From positions 12,966,253 to 13,030,252 of the forward strand of contig CM038726.1 of assembly GCA_021613375.1 (NCBI GenBank): a stretch of 64,000 nucleotides of DNA. Direction: 5' to 3'. Shown here in pieces: positions 30,475 through 42,368 of this stretch. The DNA comes from Megaleporinus macrocephalus (lineage: Eukaryota; Chordata; Actinopteri; Characiformes; Anostomidae). A model generated the notes under the pieces. It was not told where the DNA came from. It did not search any database and saw only the letters and a program-made list of their open reading frames with translations. Within the stretch, counting starts at the first letter, position 1, and the number at the start of each line of letters is the position of its first letter. A program made the translations under genes and the position numbers.

Positions 30475-30880
30475 GTATCAAAAATGGTAAACTTTGAAAA
30501 AAAGGCCTTTTTGCCTTACAGCACTTACCACATACCTTTTTAGGCCAAAACTCAATACTCTAAAAATCTAAAAATGATCAACTATCAAATATTTCAGATA
30601 TCACCATCACTGTGAACAATCCGGCTTTGAGAAATTTCTCTGAAATGGAATGTTTCACATCAAACCACTCAGAATGACTTTGTTTACATGACGAATGAAG
30701 TATGCCTAAATATTTAAAGATCCATTTCTCTTCAAACGCCTTATGTTTTGCACATAGGGCCATGATTATAAATACATGCAAACTTCTATTTTAATAAATA
30801 TACAATTAGGACTAATATCCCAACGCAAAACTGTGAGTGTACAATCATGCAACTATCACTACAGTTACAGTCTTTATTGC

Positions 30881-31377
30881 AATTTTGTTCAGAATATCGT
30901 GAGAATACTGAATCGTAAACCCAGAATTGCAAACTGAAGTAAGCTGTGGGTTGAGTGTACTGTTACACCTCTCATAATTACATACAGACTGTAAACTAGC
31001 TGCAGTCAACATTTGAGCTCAGAACTCATTAAAAGGTAGCTTAATTGCACTTTTATATGTATAGCTATTAAAACAATACATCTACAGGGATGATGCCTAA
31101 TTTATAGTCTTATATACTTCTTTAAGACCTCAATAATAAAATAATTACACCAGTTCCACTGTGTAACAATGGCCACAAATCAATATAGTATTTTTAGTAC
31201 CTACTTTATTCAAACAATCCAGTTGAAAACATGGATAAACACTTTGAGATGTAAGCATGACTCAACGACCATGTGTTTCACTTTAGCAATTCTGTCGTTC
31301 TCTACACGTTTGGTGGTCAGTTTCTGACCACAGGACCACCGTCGACTGTCAGCTGGTTGGCAGACCGGAGTGAGTTA
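30881..31377 (+). repeat. About 500-bp direct duplication, copy 1
   Basis: Nearly identical to 32714-33213 (offset 1833-1836 bp), with only a handful of substitutions and a small indel near 31310. It starts at AATTTTGTTCAGAATATCG and ends at GAGTGAGTTA. No terminal inverted repeats and no ORF were found. Confidence 0.95.
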
Positions 31378-32713
31378 GTTTAATTTACAAATGTATAAAA
31401 TGTTTGGCCATTTTTGATGATACTATAAATGAATACATCTTACACATCCTCTGCAGAGAACACAGTATTTAAAAAATTGGTTGCTTGTGCAAAAGGTAAA
31501 AAATAAATACTGTAAATATGTGTAAAAAATAATACTGTAAACAAATGCTTACTCCAGTTGGAATTGAAGTGTTAACTTATTTTCACATGTACAAGTTGAC
31601 CAGCGTGTTTAAACTTTTGCATACAACGTTACATAAAAAAACTATTTGAAAATGTAGTTTTGAGGCATTACCTCACAATTGAATATCTCTAATATTAAAC
31701 AATAAGACCTTTTCAGACAATCTATGGTAACACATTATAATTGTAGAGGTTGTAAAGACCTTTAAGAACCTGCATGAACCCCATCACCATCTTGCATGTT
31801 TTTTATGAGAACATAGAAGTGGAAGTCACATTCTCTAACCAAAAGGTCAGAAATATCCACCATCACCCTCAAAATATACATAACTGGAAGGCAAAATACA
31901 TAAACAAAAGCAGAAAAAAACAGAACAGCTCACTGAGTCTACTGACCCTTAAGTTGACAAGAGCTCAATAGTGCAGATGAAACAAGAACGGTTTCACTCA
32001 AGCAGTTCATTATACCATCTGATTAAGCAGCCCAGCCTCCGAAAACGATGTAGTCTGGATGTTGTCTCACAGACAACTGCCAAAGAAGACAGAAAATTTG
32101 GCTTTCAGAACTTGCTCACCACACGTCTACCAAGCTGCTTCTGGCTTGTGGCCTGTCATCAGCACTCAAGGAGAAGTCGAGATGCAAACTGTAAATAAGC
32201 AAACCAGCTAGCTACAGGGTCCTCTGTGCCACTGGTACAGTCACTCAGCATATGTGGAATGGTGCTAAATTCTCACCACTCAGACATATGAATGAGGTGA
32301 AATGTTAAGCTCATTACAAGCTAGCTTAAATGGGCAACTTGCAGCCATAACTCATGAGCACACACTGTGTGATATGATGTGACTTGTAGTCAGTAAATAA
32401 GGAGGCGTAAAAAGTAGCATGACATGTCTACTCACATACGCAAATCAAGATGCACTGATACTGACAGTGTAGGAGGTTGTAGAGGGTTAAATACCTAATT
32501 CCCTTCCTATCCTTCGAGGAAAATAGTTTTTGAAGATGTCAATAATTTTCTCACACATTTGTTGGTAAACTGTTTCGTTTTCAGATTTGGAGTTGTATAC
32601 ACTCAGGACCAGGTGAATATATGTGTGCATACAACCAGAATATGCACCCACAAGGTGCCTGAATTTGTGGATACCAGTACTTTGACTACAAAAAGGAAAG
32701 GTGTTTTTATTTG
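31378..32713. other. Spacer between the two copies of the 500-bp duplication
   Basis: No gene recognised. AT-rich with short random ORFs (31774-31971, 31971-32198). Confidence 0.5.
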
Positions 32714-33213
32714 AATTTTGTTCAGAATATCGTGAGAATACTGAATCGTAAACCCAGAATTGCAAACTGAAGTAAGCTGTGGGTTGAGTGTACTGTTACA
32801 CCTCTCATAATTACATACAGACTGTAAACTAGCTGCAGTCAACATTTGAGCTCAGAACTCATTAAAAGGTAGCTTAATTGCACTTTTATATGTATAGCTA
32901 TTAAAACAATACATCTACAGGGATGATGCCTAATTTATAGTCTTATATACTTCTTTAAGACCTCAATAATAAAATAATTACACCAGTTCCACTGTGTAAC
33001 AATGGCCACAAATCAATATAGTATTTTTAGTACCTACTTTATTCAAACAATCCTGTTGAAAACATGGATAAACACTTTGAGATGTAAGCATGACTCAACG
33101 ACCATGTGTTTCACTTTAGCAATTCCGTCGTTCTCTACACCTTGTTCGATGGTCAGTTTCTGACCACAGGACCATCGTCGGCTGTCAGCTGGTTGGCAGA
33201 CCAGAGTGAGTTA
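32714..33213 (+). repeat. About 500-bp direct duplication, copy 2 (probable inserted copy)
   Basis: Second copy of 30881-31377. It is bracketed by repeats of the host sequence: TACCAGTACTT plus GACTACAAAAAGGAA occur on the left (32672-32698) and on the right (33212-33222 and 33248-33262). This suggests copy 2 was inserted at this site with duplication of the target. Confidence 0.9.
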
Positions 33214-33656
33214 CCAGTACTTAAAAATACTTTGCAGATGCATGTTCGACTACAAAAAGGAATCCTGCTTAAGTGGATTTAGTGCAGCACAGTAATACTG
33301 GAAACTGGATAAAGCATTGTGAATATATAAGATGTGAACACTTAAAGTATTTGAATAAGCCTGCTGTCAGAAAGCTCGAGACCAAACAGAAAAAGTAAAT
33401 GCAGCACAAAGAAATTGCGATAACACAACACCACAAACTGCTTGGACAACATTAATCACAACATATTCTGCACTGCATATTCTCACATATGTGCATGTTT
33501 AAACAGTGTTATTTTAAAGGTAAAACATTTTTCAACCTCTTGATCAGGGCTCCTTTAAGCACAGTGTCTCTTGCCAGTTGCCAGTGTTAAATGAAGTCTC
33601 TAAACAACACATCTTAGAGATCCTAACACAAATTTACACCTGGTTTTAGAAAAGAT

Positions 33657-33790
33657 TGGTGTGTAATATCTCCATCCACTTATTGCATGATCCTTTCTCC
33701 AATGCAAAATGAAGAGAAGTGCAGTTATCATTTCACCACGCACATGGCCCATACGCTGTGTGTTTAGGCTTGTGTGCCAGTTTTATACAT
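33657..33790 (+). repeat. Older diverged duplication, unit 1
   Basis: Resembles 34600-34745: both share GTGTAATATCTCCA, CCA.TTATT..GCATGATC and CACATG / GTTCATA-like order. They are about 940 bp apart and strongly diverged. Confidence 0.45.
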
Positions 33791-34599
33791 AAAATGCAAG
33801 ACAAATGCATCCATTTTTAAGCCTAAACAGGCGCAATAGGCTTAGTACATTGGGCCATCAGTCTTCTGACAAACTCAAATCGATCACATTTTACCACCGA
33901 GCTTTCGAGTAAAACCTAGCATGGCCGGCGAGAAAAGACAGCCGGCAGAACAGCAAGCATGGGCGCTGAAATGTGATTTCCATTAAAAATTAAACAGCAT
34001 GTGTAGTCGCTTTAAAAGCCCTGTTTGACGTGTACAGGGGTGCAAGGATCCCATCTCCACAAACCTCACACTCACCTTCTCTTTGAATCCAATCTTTTTT
34101 TCATTCAAGTACATCTCAAGTGCATTAGCATAAAGCTGGCACAAATTATCCTCTTAACTTTGCGTGAAGAGTACACTAGAGACGCTGCACACTCCCCTCC
34201 ACTCCTGAAATCACTCACATGCTCAGGTAAAACTGCATTCGCTGCTCTAGCTAAACACTCTGGGCCAGATGTGTCCACAAAACTGCCAAATGCACAAACA
34301 ATGAGCCTAAATTCATGATGATATAGGATTGTGGCTAATAAAAGAGTTGAAGTTATACATGGCGCACACATAATTCGGCGCATCACTGCATATGTTGCAC
34401 CGCATCTTTCCAGTTTAATTATTTTCATGCTCAGCACAAGTTTAAGGTTTGCGTCACCATCTACCTACAGTGTCTGCTGGCATTGTTAAAGTAAGTGCTT
34501 TGTTTTAACACTTGGTTTTAAAAGGTGGAGGATAAACTGCGGCCACTGCAAAAAACTTCCTATTTAGTGAAACCGTGTGTAAATATGTATTTAGCTGCA

Positions 34600-34745
34600 T
34601 GTGTAATATCTCCAACCATTTATTTTTGCATGATCTTCCTCTTTGACAAATGCATATACATGATAGAGAAGGGAACCCTGAGTTCACATGCACATAGTTC
34701 ATAAATTGCACATTAATGCATGCATGCAGTTTTGTGTATGACACG
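34600..34745 (+). repeat. Older diverged duplication, unit 2
   Basis: Partner of 33657-33790, matched by GTGTAATATCTCCAACCATT and GCATGATCTTCCTC. Confidence 0.45.
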
Positions 34746-35559
34746 AATAATTATACAGAATTATCTGACCAACATGAGCTCATTAGCATTATACTTGCTA
34801 AACATTAAGATATTTAAAATAATATTTTATATATAAAAACTACTGTATTATACTTCTACATTAGTGCCGCAGGGGTCTCTGGAAGATCCTACAGTCTCCT
34901 ACAGATGATGTATCCTGAAGGAGGCAGGAACATACAGCTGCTTTTGGGGAATGGGTTGTGTTTCTTGCTAGCTGGTGAAATCATGTGTTAAGGCCCATAT
35001 CTAGGATTAGCTGAAAATAATATTGCAGATGTCTTCAAATCATCATCAAAACAAAGAGAACGCATTACTTAAATGACAGAAATTACCTGTCAGACGAGGA
35101 GCAGCAAGCTAAAAGCTACAGTTAGCAAGGTTATGTAGATATGTAACTTAGTTTGGCTCATATCCTCACATTTAAGTATTGAATAAAGTTGGCATTTGGT
35201 GTTTACCTTATGATTTAGTTTGATGACAGAGGTAAGAGTTATACCATTACTCCCTTGGTTGTATTTATTAGCCTAAAGATCAGTGACTAGCAGTCAGCAT
35301 AGCTTGAAAACAATGGGATTTCAAATGTTTGTATAATGTATTTGTGTAATCCATGATTGGTTTTGTCCTGAGAGGAAGAGGAAAACATAAATTGCTAGTT
35401 CTTATCCTTATCCTTATCACACCAATAAGGATGAGTGATACAATGCTGCATTACAGTGTATTGCATAACAGTACAATTAACCTTGTTTACTTTTAGGCCG
35501 GATGCCTATAATGATGTGCATAAGCACTAGAACATATCCTCATTCGCTATTGTGAAACA
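34746..35559. other. Intergenic block, nothing recognised
   Basis: AT-rich. Apart from a CTTATC hexamer triplet at about 35400-35418, I see no gene or element. Confidence 0.5.
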
Positions 35560-35561
35560 AG

Positions 35562-35665
35562 CTTCGTTAAGCTTTAGAAAGGCTTCTCACTGAATGGTTC
35601 ATTGGGGAACCAAAAGCAGATCTTTAATCATGACATTTTGGCACCTTTATTTTTATAAATGTACA
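35562..35665 (+). repeat. Dispersed repeat family B (GGTTC..GGGGAACC type)
   Basis: Shows the order GAATGGTTCATTGGGGAACC, AAAAGCAGATCTTTAATC and GGCACCTTTATTTTTATAAA. This resembles a very common fish interspersed repeat whose consensus has TTCTTTGGGGAACCAAAA and TTCTTCTATGGCATC. Confidence 0.6.
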
Positions 35666-36324
35666 GTAAATAAATTCAAAGCTACATAAGTATGTACTTT
35701 TGACAGCTTTATAGACAAACTCATGGTGGCATAAGGCCAATGACAAGCACTTCAATGTAAGCATTTACCACAAAGCGAAACCAAAAAATGCTGTATAATG
35801 CCGTTATCAGTGATCCATTAGTGCCTTTGAAGTGGCTGGGGCAGGAGTTCTCATCCATTACATTACAGGCCAGAGTTTGGGTCCTGTCAGAGTAGAGAGC
35901 CGTCTGCCGCGGATGCCTGTTCTTTGTCTCCCATCATGCCGCTCTCTGGCTTCACCACACTTCTAACTCTCTCCCCAGACTCCCACTAACGCAAGCCGCA
36001 GAGCTCGCCGAGTAACTCGCTGCAGATTTTCAGCTTTCCTTTTCTATGCTTTTTATCGCTCCTCTGGGCTCGTCCTTACCAGATTCTGTCTGCCCCCTTT
36101 TCGTTTGCTTTGTTCTGGCCAGGTCTGAAACACAATAACTCAAGAGCTGCCAGTGTGTCGTGTCTGAGGAATAGATATAGGAACACGCTGGGAATAGGCC
36201 ATGGATTCAAAATACCATGCCATCACTATAGAACTATAAGTTTTCATCATCTAATAGTCGGTGATGCAAATGCTATATTCCATCCTTCTGATGATGATGA
36301 TGAACCAACATGATAGTCCCAATA

Positions 36325-36745
36325 TGATCAAATTAAGGTCCCAATAACAGTGCTTCAGAGCGATGCCAAAGAAGCACCACTTTTATTTCCCCAATGGACC
36401 TTTCAGTGGAGATGTATGAGTGTAAGAAAACTTAAGCTTAACTTTTCACATAATGTAAAAGTTCTATATCAATAAAACGTTATTCTTAGAACCGTTCATT
36501 AGCGAGGGATGTAAGCATTCTGATACATTAGGAACTGCTGATGATGAAATATGCATGACAGCAACAAATCATCTGATGTTATATGATCTTTAAAATAAAG
36601 ACACCACTACTGGTTCCCTAAATAATCTTTTAGCATAGTGATTAAGAGTGAGTTTTAGAGAAACTATTAATTGAAAGGTTTTAAAAGAATCAAAGGTGGT
36701 TCTTCTGGCTTCCTTCGAAGAATCCTTTATGGCACCAATTATTTT
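36325..36745 (-). repeat. Dispersed repeat family B, pair of segments
   Basis: At 36325-36420 the reverse strand reads GAAAGGTCCATTGGGGAAAT, then TTTGGCATCGCTCTGAAGCA. At 36680-36740 the forward strand has AAAGGTGGTTCTTCTGGCTT and TCCTTTATGGCACC. The two oppositely oriented segments may be the arms of one decayed element. Confidence 0.5.
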
Positions 36746-36908
36746 AAGACTTGCTTTTATTAACTGGTAGAATGCACTGTTGCTCAAATCTAGTCCAATC
36801 TTTGAAAGCAGACAGTCGGCAAAGACAGACGAAGACTGCAGGTTAGGTTGCCATGTTCCCAGACGTGTGGGTAGATACATTACTTGCAAACCCAGGGAGA
36901 AGCTTTTT

Positions 36909-37020
36909 GGGGCACACTCATTGCCCCATTAAAAAATGATAGAGGATTAACTGTAAAAAGATGAGCAAGGACTTCTAAAGCGGCCGGATGACACATTTAC
37001 AGCAGCGAATAACACAAGGG
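36909..37020 (+). repeat. About 110-bp direct duplication, copy 1
   Basis: Matches 37965-38067 (offset about 1056 bp). Shared blocks are GGGGCACACTCATTGCCCCA, TTAACTGTAAAAAGATGAGC, AAGGACTTCTAAAGC and TTTACAGCAGCGAATAA. Copy 1 has about 9 extra bases near 36935. Confidence 0.9.
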
Positions 37021-37964
37021 CTTTCAAAAATGACAGTGGGCAAGGTGAAAGAGATGGGCCGCATAAGGGAGGGTTTTTTTTTTTTGTACCCATTGTCATT
37101 GTATTGATACAGCTGGAAGTGTGCAGGAATATTGTTGGCATGCTATTCACAAATACTATGTAAGCATTGCTTACCCTTAACTATATTATTTCCATCCCTG
37201 ACTTGGTCTATTTATTTTAAACTAAAAGGTAATACATAAAACAGTACTACAATAAATCAGGCCAGAAACTGAACCTGGCATCAAAGCATTCACTGCCAAA
37301 CTCCTCAGGTTTATCATCTGTACTCATTAAATCAAAGAAAATATGCAACATGGCCTATCCAGGGCAGTTATAGTTTTACATAGTTGACTAGCAGCCCTGA
37401 ATAGTTTTGAAGGCACATTCTGGCATAAAACTAGAACTTAATATTTTATTTTCCTGTTAAGTAATATTTTGTAGCACAGCACTGCAACCCTTGGCAGCAT
37501 TGACAGACTTCAAGATTAGTTTTTTTTTGTTTTTGTTTTTTACCATTGTTGTTCTCTAAGTACAATTTCCCAGCATTCAACCAAACTAACACATCATAGA
37601 ACACTTGTGATGTTTTAAGTTACAACATAAAAGGTCCTGACTGCTAGCACAGCCACTAAGGCTAAGTTCAGACTGCAGGCATAGCGGGTTTGCCACTCAA
37701 ATCATATCTTCTGATCTTCTGAGACCTCTGTGTGATTTGTTTGTCCGGACATCACCAAACTATCTGCAAGCACTGCTGTGGTAACGATGTAGGCATCAGT
37801 AACTACATGGCAAATCCAAGCATTACTGCGGCTCTGGATTTGCCGTTTTTGTGCATTGAGAGTGATGCATAAGACAATTGGAACTCCAGTTTAAAAAGCC
37901 ACGACATCCACACCGAGGCGAATATGTAAAATTTAACCGGAATTGCATTTCAAACCCCTTTCAT

Positions 37965-38067
37965 GGGGCACACTCATTGCCCCATTAAAATGATTAACTG
38001 TAAAAAGATGAGCAAGGACTTCTAAAGCAGCAGGATGACACGTTTACAGCAGCGAATAATACAATGG
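37965..38067 (+). repeat. About 110-bp direct duplication, copy 2
   Basis: Second copy of 36909-37020. The first 16 bases of each copy are themselves a small palindrome (GGGGCA..TGCCCC). Confidence 0.9.
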
Positions 38068-39376
38068 ACTCAATTTAGTTTAGCTGCTGTCTGGACTATC
38101 AGAAAACAATACAGTCTGGATATGCCACAAATCGGATTTGGGCTAACAGCCTGAACAAGGTCTAATACACGTGAAATTCAGCCTTCTAGTAGTAACCTTA
38201 GCTTCCTTTGGCATTAAGCTACTAATTAAAGTTTCAAACACCACCTAAATCCTACTTGCTATTACTAGCATTAACTCATGTCACTCTCCAGACTCCTGTG
38301 GCTTCATCACAAAAGAAAAGTAGAAATATGTAAAATAAATGTAATGATGATTAGTGATGAAATTTGATGAATTTTGCCTATAATAACTCAATGACAAGTA
38401 ACTCAAGTAACAATGTCTACCAGGCACTTCTAGCAGCACGTAACCAGAGTTTTACCATCAAGCCAACCACACTTGCAGCTGACTCAAACATCAGGTGCAG
38501 TAGTCATTATAATGCACATGTCTTAGGACTGGCAACCCTAAAGAGGTTTTTGTGCCTCAGTGAAAAGGCACATAATTTCTTTAAGCTTTGGTTTTCTCTA
38601 CATATTTAATTGGAACAGTACATGGAGCAAGGTAGACGCACAGTAGGAACTTCAGTCCTCCAACTGCAGGCCAATGAAGATGAGGGAACAAGGTCCAGAT
38701 GGCTGATCAGCCCTGACCGCTTGCCTCTCTAGTCAGCTTGCTTATCTGAGACTTCACTTCACTTCAAGGGACCACTGACAGCAGTGTTAATTAGCACCTA
38801 GACCCTGTTCCTCAAGCCAAGGAACCCCCAGCAGGCCACTTTATATAAACCCCTGAACCCACTGGGCACTAAGCCATGTGTGCATTCTTTGATCTCGTGC
38901 TGATAGGCACTTTTATATGTAAATCTTTCAGCCAGCAAAAAAGAAAGAATATAGGTTTAATATAAAGAGAGGCTAAGTAAGTATGATATTGTTGATCAGA
39001 AAGTGCAAATACATTCAAAATGCAACAGATCAGACTGACAAGTCACAAGTTGTAATTAGGCATATTGTAATATAGCAATGAATGCAAAGACTGCAACAAG
39101 AAAATCAGTACTGTATTACCGTCACTGGCATTAACTACTTCCATTTTTTTTTCAGTATGACTGATGTCAATTCCAACATTTATTTCAATACTTTAGTTAA
39201 GACTTAGATTTAGACTTAATAAGGAAGTCCAAATTAGTCATTTGAATGATTTAGATATTTATCAAACATCTAGAAGGGTTTACAAGATGTAAGGAAAAAT
39301 ATCTCCATAGATTTGTCTCAGAAAGTCACAAAACTGGGTTGCAGGTTTTCAGGAGAGTTACCCACGTACCTGCAGG
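38068..39376. other. Intergenic block, nothing recognised
   Basis: No gene or element recognised. Interval 38620-38900 is less AT-rich. Confidence 0.5.
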
Positions 39377-39786
39377 TAAGGCTGAAAGATTCATTGTTTT
39401 TACACCAAAACTGCAATTTAAAAGAGTGCAATATTTGAATTCCAAGAGCTGCAGCCATTAATATAGTCTTTAACAACATTGCTAAATTGTAAGTTTGAAG
39501 CAAAGAAATGTAACCTAATAAAAGCTTGTTGAACGTTTTAGACAAATTTGACTAATCGGAAGCAACCACACATCCATGTGCCGTGCCAACACAACCACAA
39601 ATAACTGTCCGGCTGCCGCACTGTTGAGGGTTCAACGCTCATGGCAGAAAAAGTGTACATATGTAAATGTATATGCAAATAAATAAAGGACCTATATCTC
39701 AAATTATAGAGAATTATTGCAATAATAATAGCAGTATTGTTTAAAAATATCACAATTAGAAATCTTGGCAGAATCGTTCAGCCCTA
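39377..39786. mobile_element. hAT-like MITE with 8-bp target duplication (410 bp)
   Basis: TIRs are TAAGGCTGAAAGATTC (39377-39392) and GAATCGTTCAGCCCTA (39771-39786), matching at 14 of 16 positions. Flanking octamers CCTGCAGG (39369-39376) and CCTGAAGG (39787-39794) match at 7 of 8, the target-duplication length of the hAT superfamily. There is no transposase inside; short ORFs are incidental. Confidence 0.8.
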
Positions 39787-40217
39787 CCTGAAGGTGTCCC
39801 CAATATCGTGGGAAACAAAACTGGTTCTTCTTGACAAAGCAACTATTAATCCAACCTTGCTAATTACCTAATTTAATGATCAGTCATTACTGTTTTGCTG
39901 CTTTTTTCTGTAGTCATTATTTGATCCGGATATCAGCAAGGGTTTGCCTCAAGTCTTGCTTCAATGCTCTGGCCGTCTTCATGTTAATGGGTGGAAAAAA
40001 TATTCAGCGCATGATATAATTTTTAGCACATTTATTGTATAGTATATATACACATATCACACAAATGACATGCACATCAAGATATGCAACTCATTTTTAT
40101 ATTATTATATTGTTATATTATATTTTCTGGCTTTTGTTCTCCCCAAACCAAAAGGCCTCTATTGTGTAAACTTAAAGGAAGAAAGCACGATACATCAGCA
40201 CATGGTCTTTCTGCCTG

Positions 40218-40281
40218 GTGCAGGAATTTAATTCATGACCTCTGGGCTATTTGTCCAGTGCCCTAACCAACCTGGCTCCAT
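40218..40281 (-). repeat. Possible tRNA-derived SINE head
   Basis: The reverse strand reads GGTTGGTTAGGGCACTGGAC (A-box-like), then about 25 bp later GGTCATGAATTAAATTCC (degenerate B-box). This is the layout of a tRNA-derived SINE promoter. Weak and short. Confidence 0.3.
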
Positions 40282-41310
40282 GTTTTTCTGTGGCCGCACA
40301 AACGACCTTACCTCTTTGATCTGCCTGGCCTTGATGCTGGAGTAATGAACCTCCTCTGACGAATTAGAGCAGCTTCAAAAGACAGACCAATGATCGAGAT
40401 TCCACCAATTTAACTAAAAACAACTTCAATAACCATACTAATAATTGGCAGATCTACAAATTACTGTTCTCTGTCCCTTACTCTGATGACCTGAATGAAT
40501 TCACTGATTTTGTGTACTTGGCAACATAATAGGACAATACTCTTGGAAGAAAAGAACTTCCTAAATGCATTTCGGCTGGGATGCACAATTAGTACAGAAT
40601 ATCTATGTTACATGAAAATTCTCTGAACTTTAACTTTACATGTCCTGACATTTCATTTAAAAAAACAAAAAAAAAATTAGTTTAAAAAAGTTTAAAGATA
40701 CATTAGTCTTTTAATTTATTTTATCACTTGTACAAATAACCTGGTAAATTAAAAATTGCCTGCCAAAAAACTGCAGCGTGGAGGGGAAGACTTGTCTGTG
40801 CTTACACTGACCTCTGGTCAGTCAAGAACCTCCCCTACATCACATCTCCATCTGTTCAGCTGAGAAAACATGGCGAAATCCAGTTAGTGACCTATGGCAG
40901 CAAGTTGTAGTAATGTGGGGAAAAAAGCTAAGACAAGAACCAAGAGCACTTTTCAAACATGGAATTATTACATGCAGAGAGGATCAAGTTTGATGCAGAA
41001 TCAGCAACGTTGCTCCTGGGCAGGTATGTAAATACAAAAGACCAACTTATAAAGCCATGAACTGTCTAACTGTCTCACTTAAAAAGCCAGGATGCATAAA
41101 AAGCAATGCATTGGATGAGCCATCTTCACAGAGATACACACTCAGCAAACACTTCTTAAAGAGCACCTGTACATCCATCCATTCATGCAATTATCTAATA
41201 AGTCAACGGTGTGAAAGCAGTGCAGTGTATAGAATCATGCAAAAGGCCATTAGTTTCAGGTATATACACATCAACCATGACAAGGGGGAAGAGGAGATTT
41301 GGATCGTTTT
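40282..41310. other. Intergenic block, nothing recognised
   Basis: AT-rich. The 87-codon ORF at 41057-41320 has no family motif. Confidence 0.5.
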
Positions 41311-42120
41311 AACTGCATGATGGATGGGGCTGGTCTGAGTATTTCTGTTACTGAGGATCTTTCTGTAACACCTTCCTGATGATACAGAGAATGATCAGAT
41401 TGGTTTGAGCCAACAGAAAGGCTATGGTTACCACTCCGTACATTTCTGGTGAGCAGAAAAACGTCACAGAATGCACAACATGTGAAACCTTGAGGCAGAT
41501 GGGCGAAGCGCAGAAGACAATGTTGAGTTTTACTTCTGGTAGTCAGCACAGAAAGCTGAGGCTGCAGTGGGCACAGTGTTAGTAAAACTAGACAGTTGAA
41601 CACTTGAATAAGCAGCCTGGTCTGATGAATCCAGGAATTAGAATTTGGCGCCAAAAGCAAAAATCCATGGACGCAATCCATGTTGCCTTGTGCCACCCGT
41701 CTAGCCTGGTGGAGGTGGTGTAACTGTGTGAGGAATGTTTTTAGGCACACATTAGGCCATTAATATCACTCCCTGCTTGAGTACTCTACTTGAAAACCAC
41801 AACCTGCTTGAGAACTGACCATGCGCATTCCATCATGGCCACAATTTACCACCTTTTAATGGCTACTTCCAGCGTGATTACGCACAAAGAAAAAGTCGTT
41901 TCAAACTGGCTTCATGAACATGATAATGAGTTCACTGTTGTTTACTGGCCTCCCTTGTTACCCAAGTCCAACATAATACCTTTAGAATGTGGTAAAACAT
42001 GAGATTCCCACCTGAAACATCTGCAGGAAATGCATGACGCAGAACCAAAACCTTAAAGCAATGTTTCCAACATCTTGTGGACCAATGTTTTGAGAGCAAA
42101 GGGAGGTCCAGTATAAGTGT
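41311..42120 (+). pseudogene. Decayed Tc1-like transposase
   Basis: Scattered frames on the plus strand recall a fish Tc1/mariner transposase in the correct order. These are a GGCTGGTCTGAGTATTTCT start region, TGAAACCTTGAGGCAGATGG (the TLRQMG motif), GGTCTGATGAATCC (the SDE catalytic motif), AGAATTTGGCGCCAAAAGCA, then NWLHEHDNEFTV and WPP in one open frame (41790-42002). C-terminal FQHLV and AKGGP remnants follow near 42063-42115. Stops and frameshifts interrupt it throughout, and the QDNAPCH region is unreadable. The 159-codon ORF on the opposite strand (41271-41750) is a shadow. Confidence 0.85.
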
Positions 42121-42282
42121 AGTGTTTCTACACTTGCTCAGTGAGAATGCGACAGAAAAATAACTCCTGGGAGCTCATTACAAAGGAAAACAGAACAGCA
42201 CAGACACTCTTGACTATTTTGGCAACAGCAAATCGGTACGAACCGAATGCCAAGTGTTTACAGGCTTGTAACTTGGTCGTTT

Positions 42283-42368
42283 CCTTTAAAAAACCATCCA
42301 CTGAAAAGTTCTTCAGGGAAGCAAAAGTGGTTCTATTTATGGCATCACTTCAAGAATGCTTTATTTTT
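42283..42368 (+). repeat. Dispersed repeat family B copy
   Basis: Contains AAAGTTCTTCAGGGAAGCAA, AAGTGGTTCTATTTATGGCA and TCAAGAATGCTTTATTTTT. It abuts the next element exactly. Confidence 0.6.

Noticed and set aside
41271..41750. 159-codon minus-strand ORF
   Set aside because: It lies antisense to the decayed Tc1 transposase, whose motifs read in order on the plus strand.
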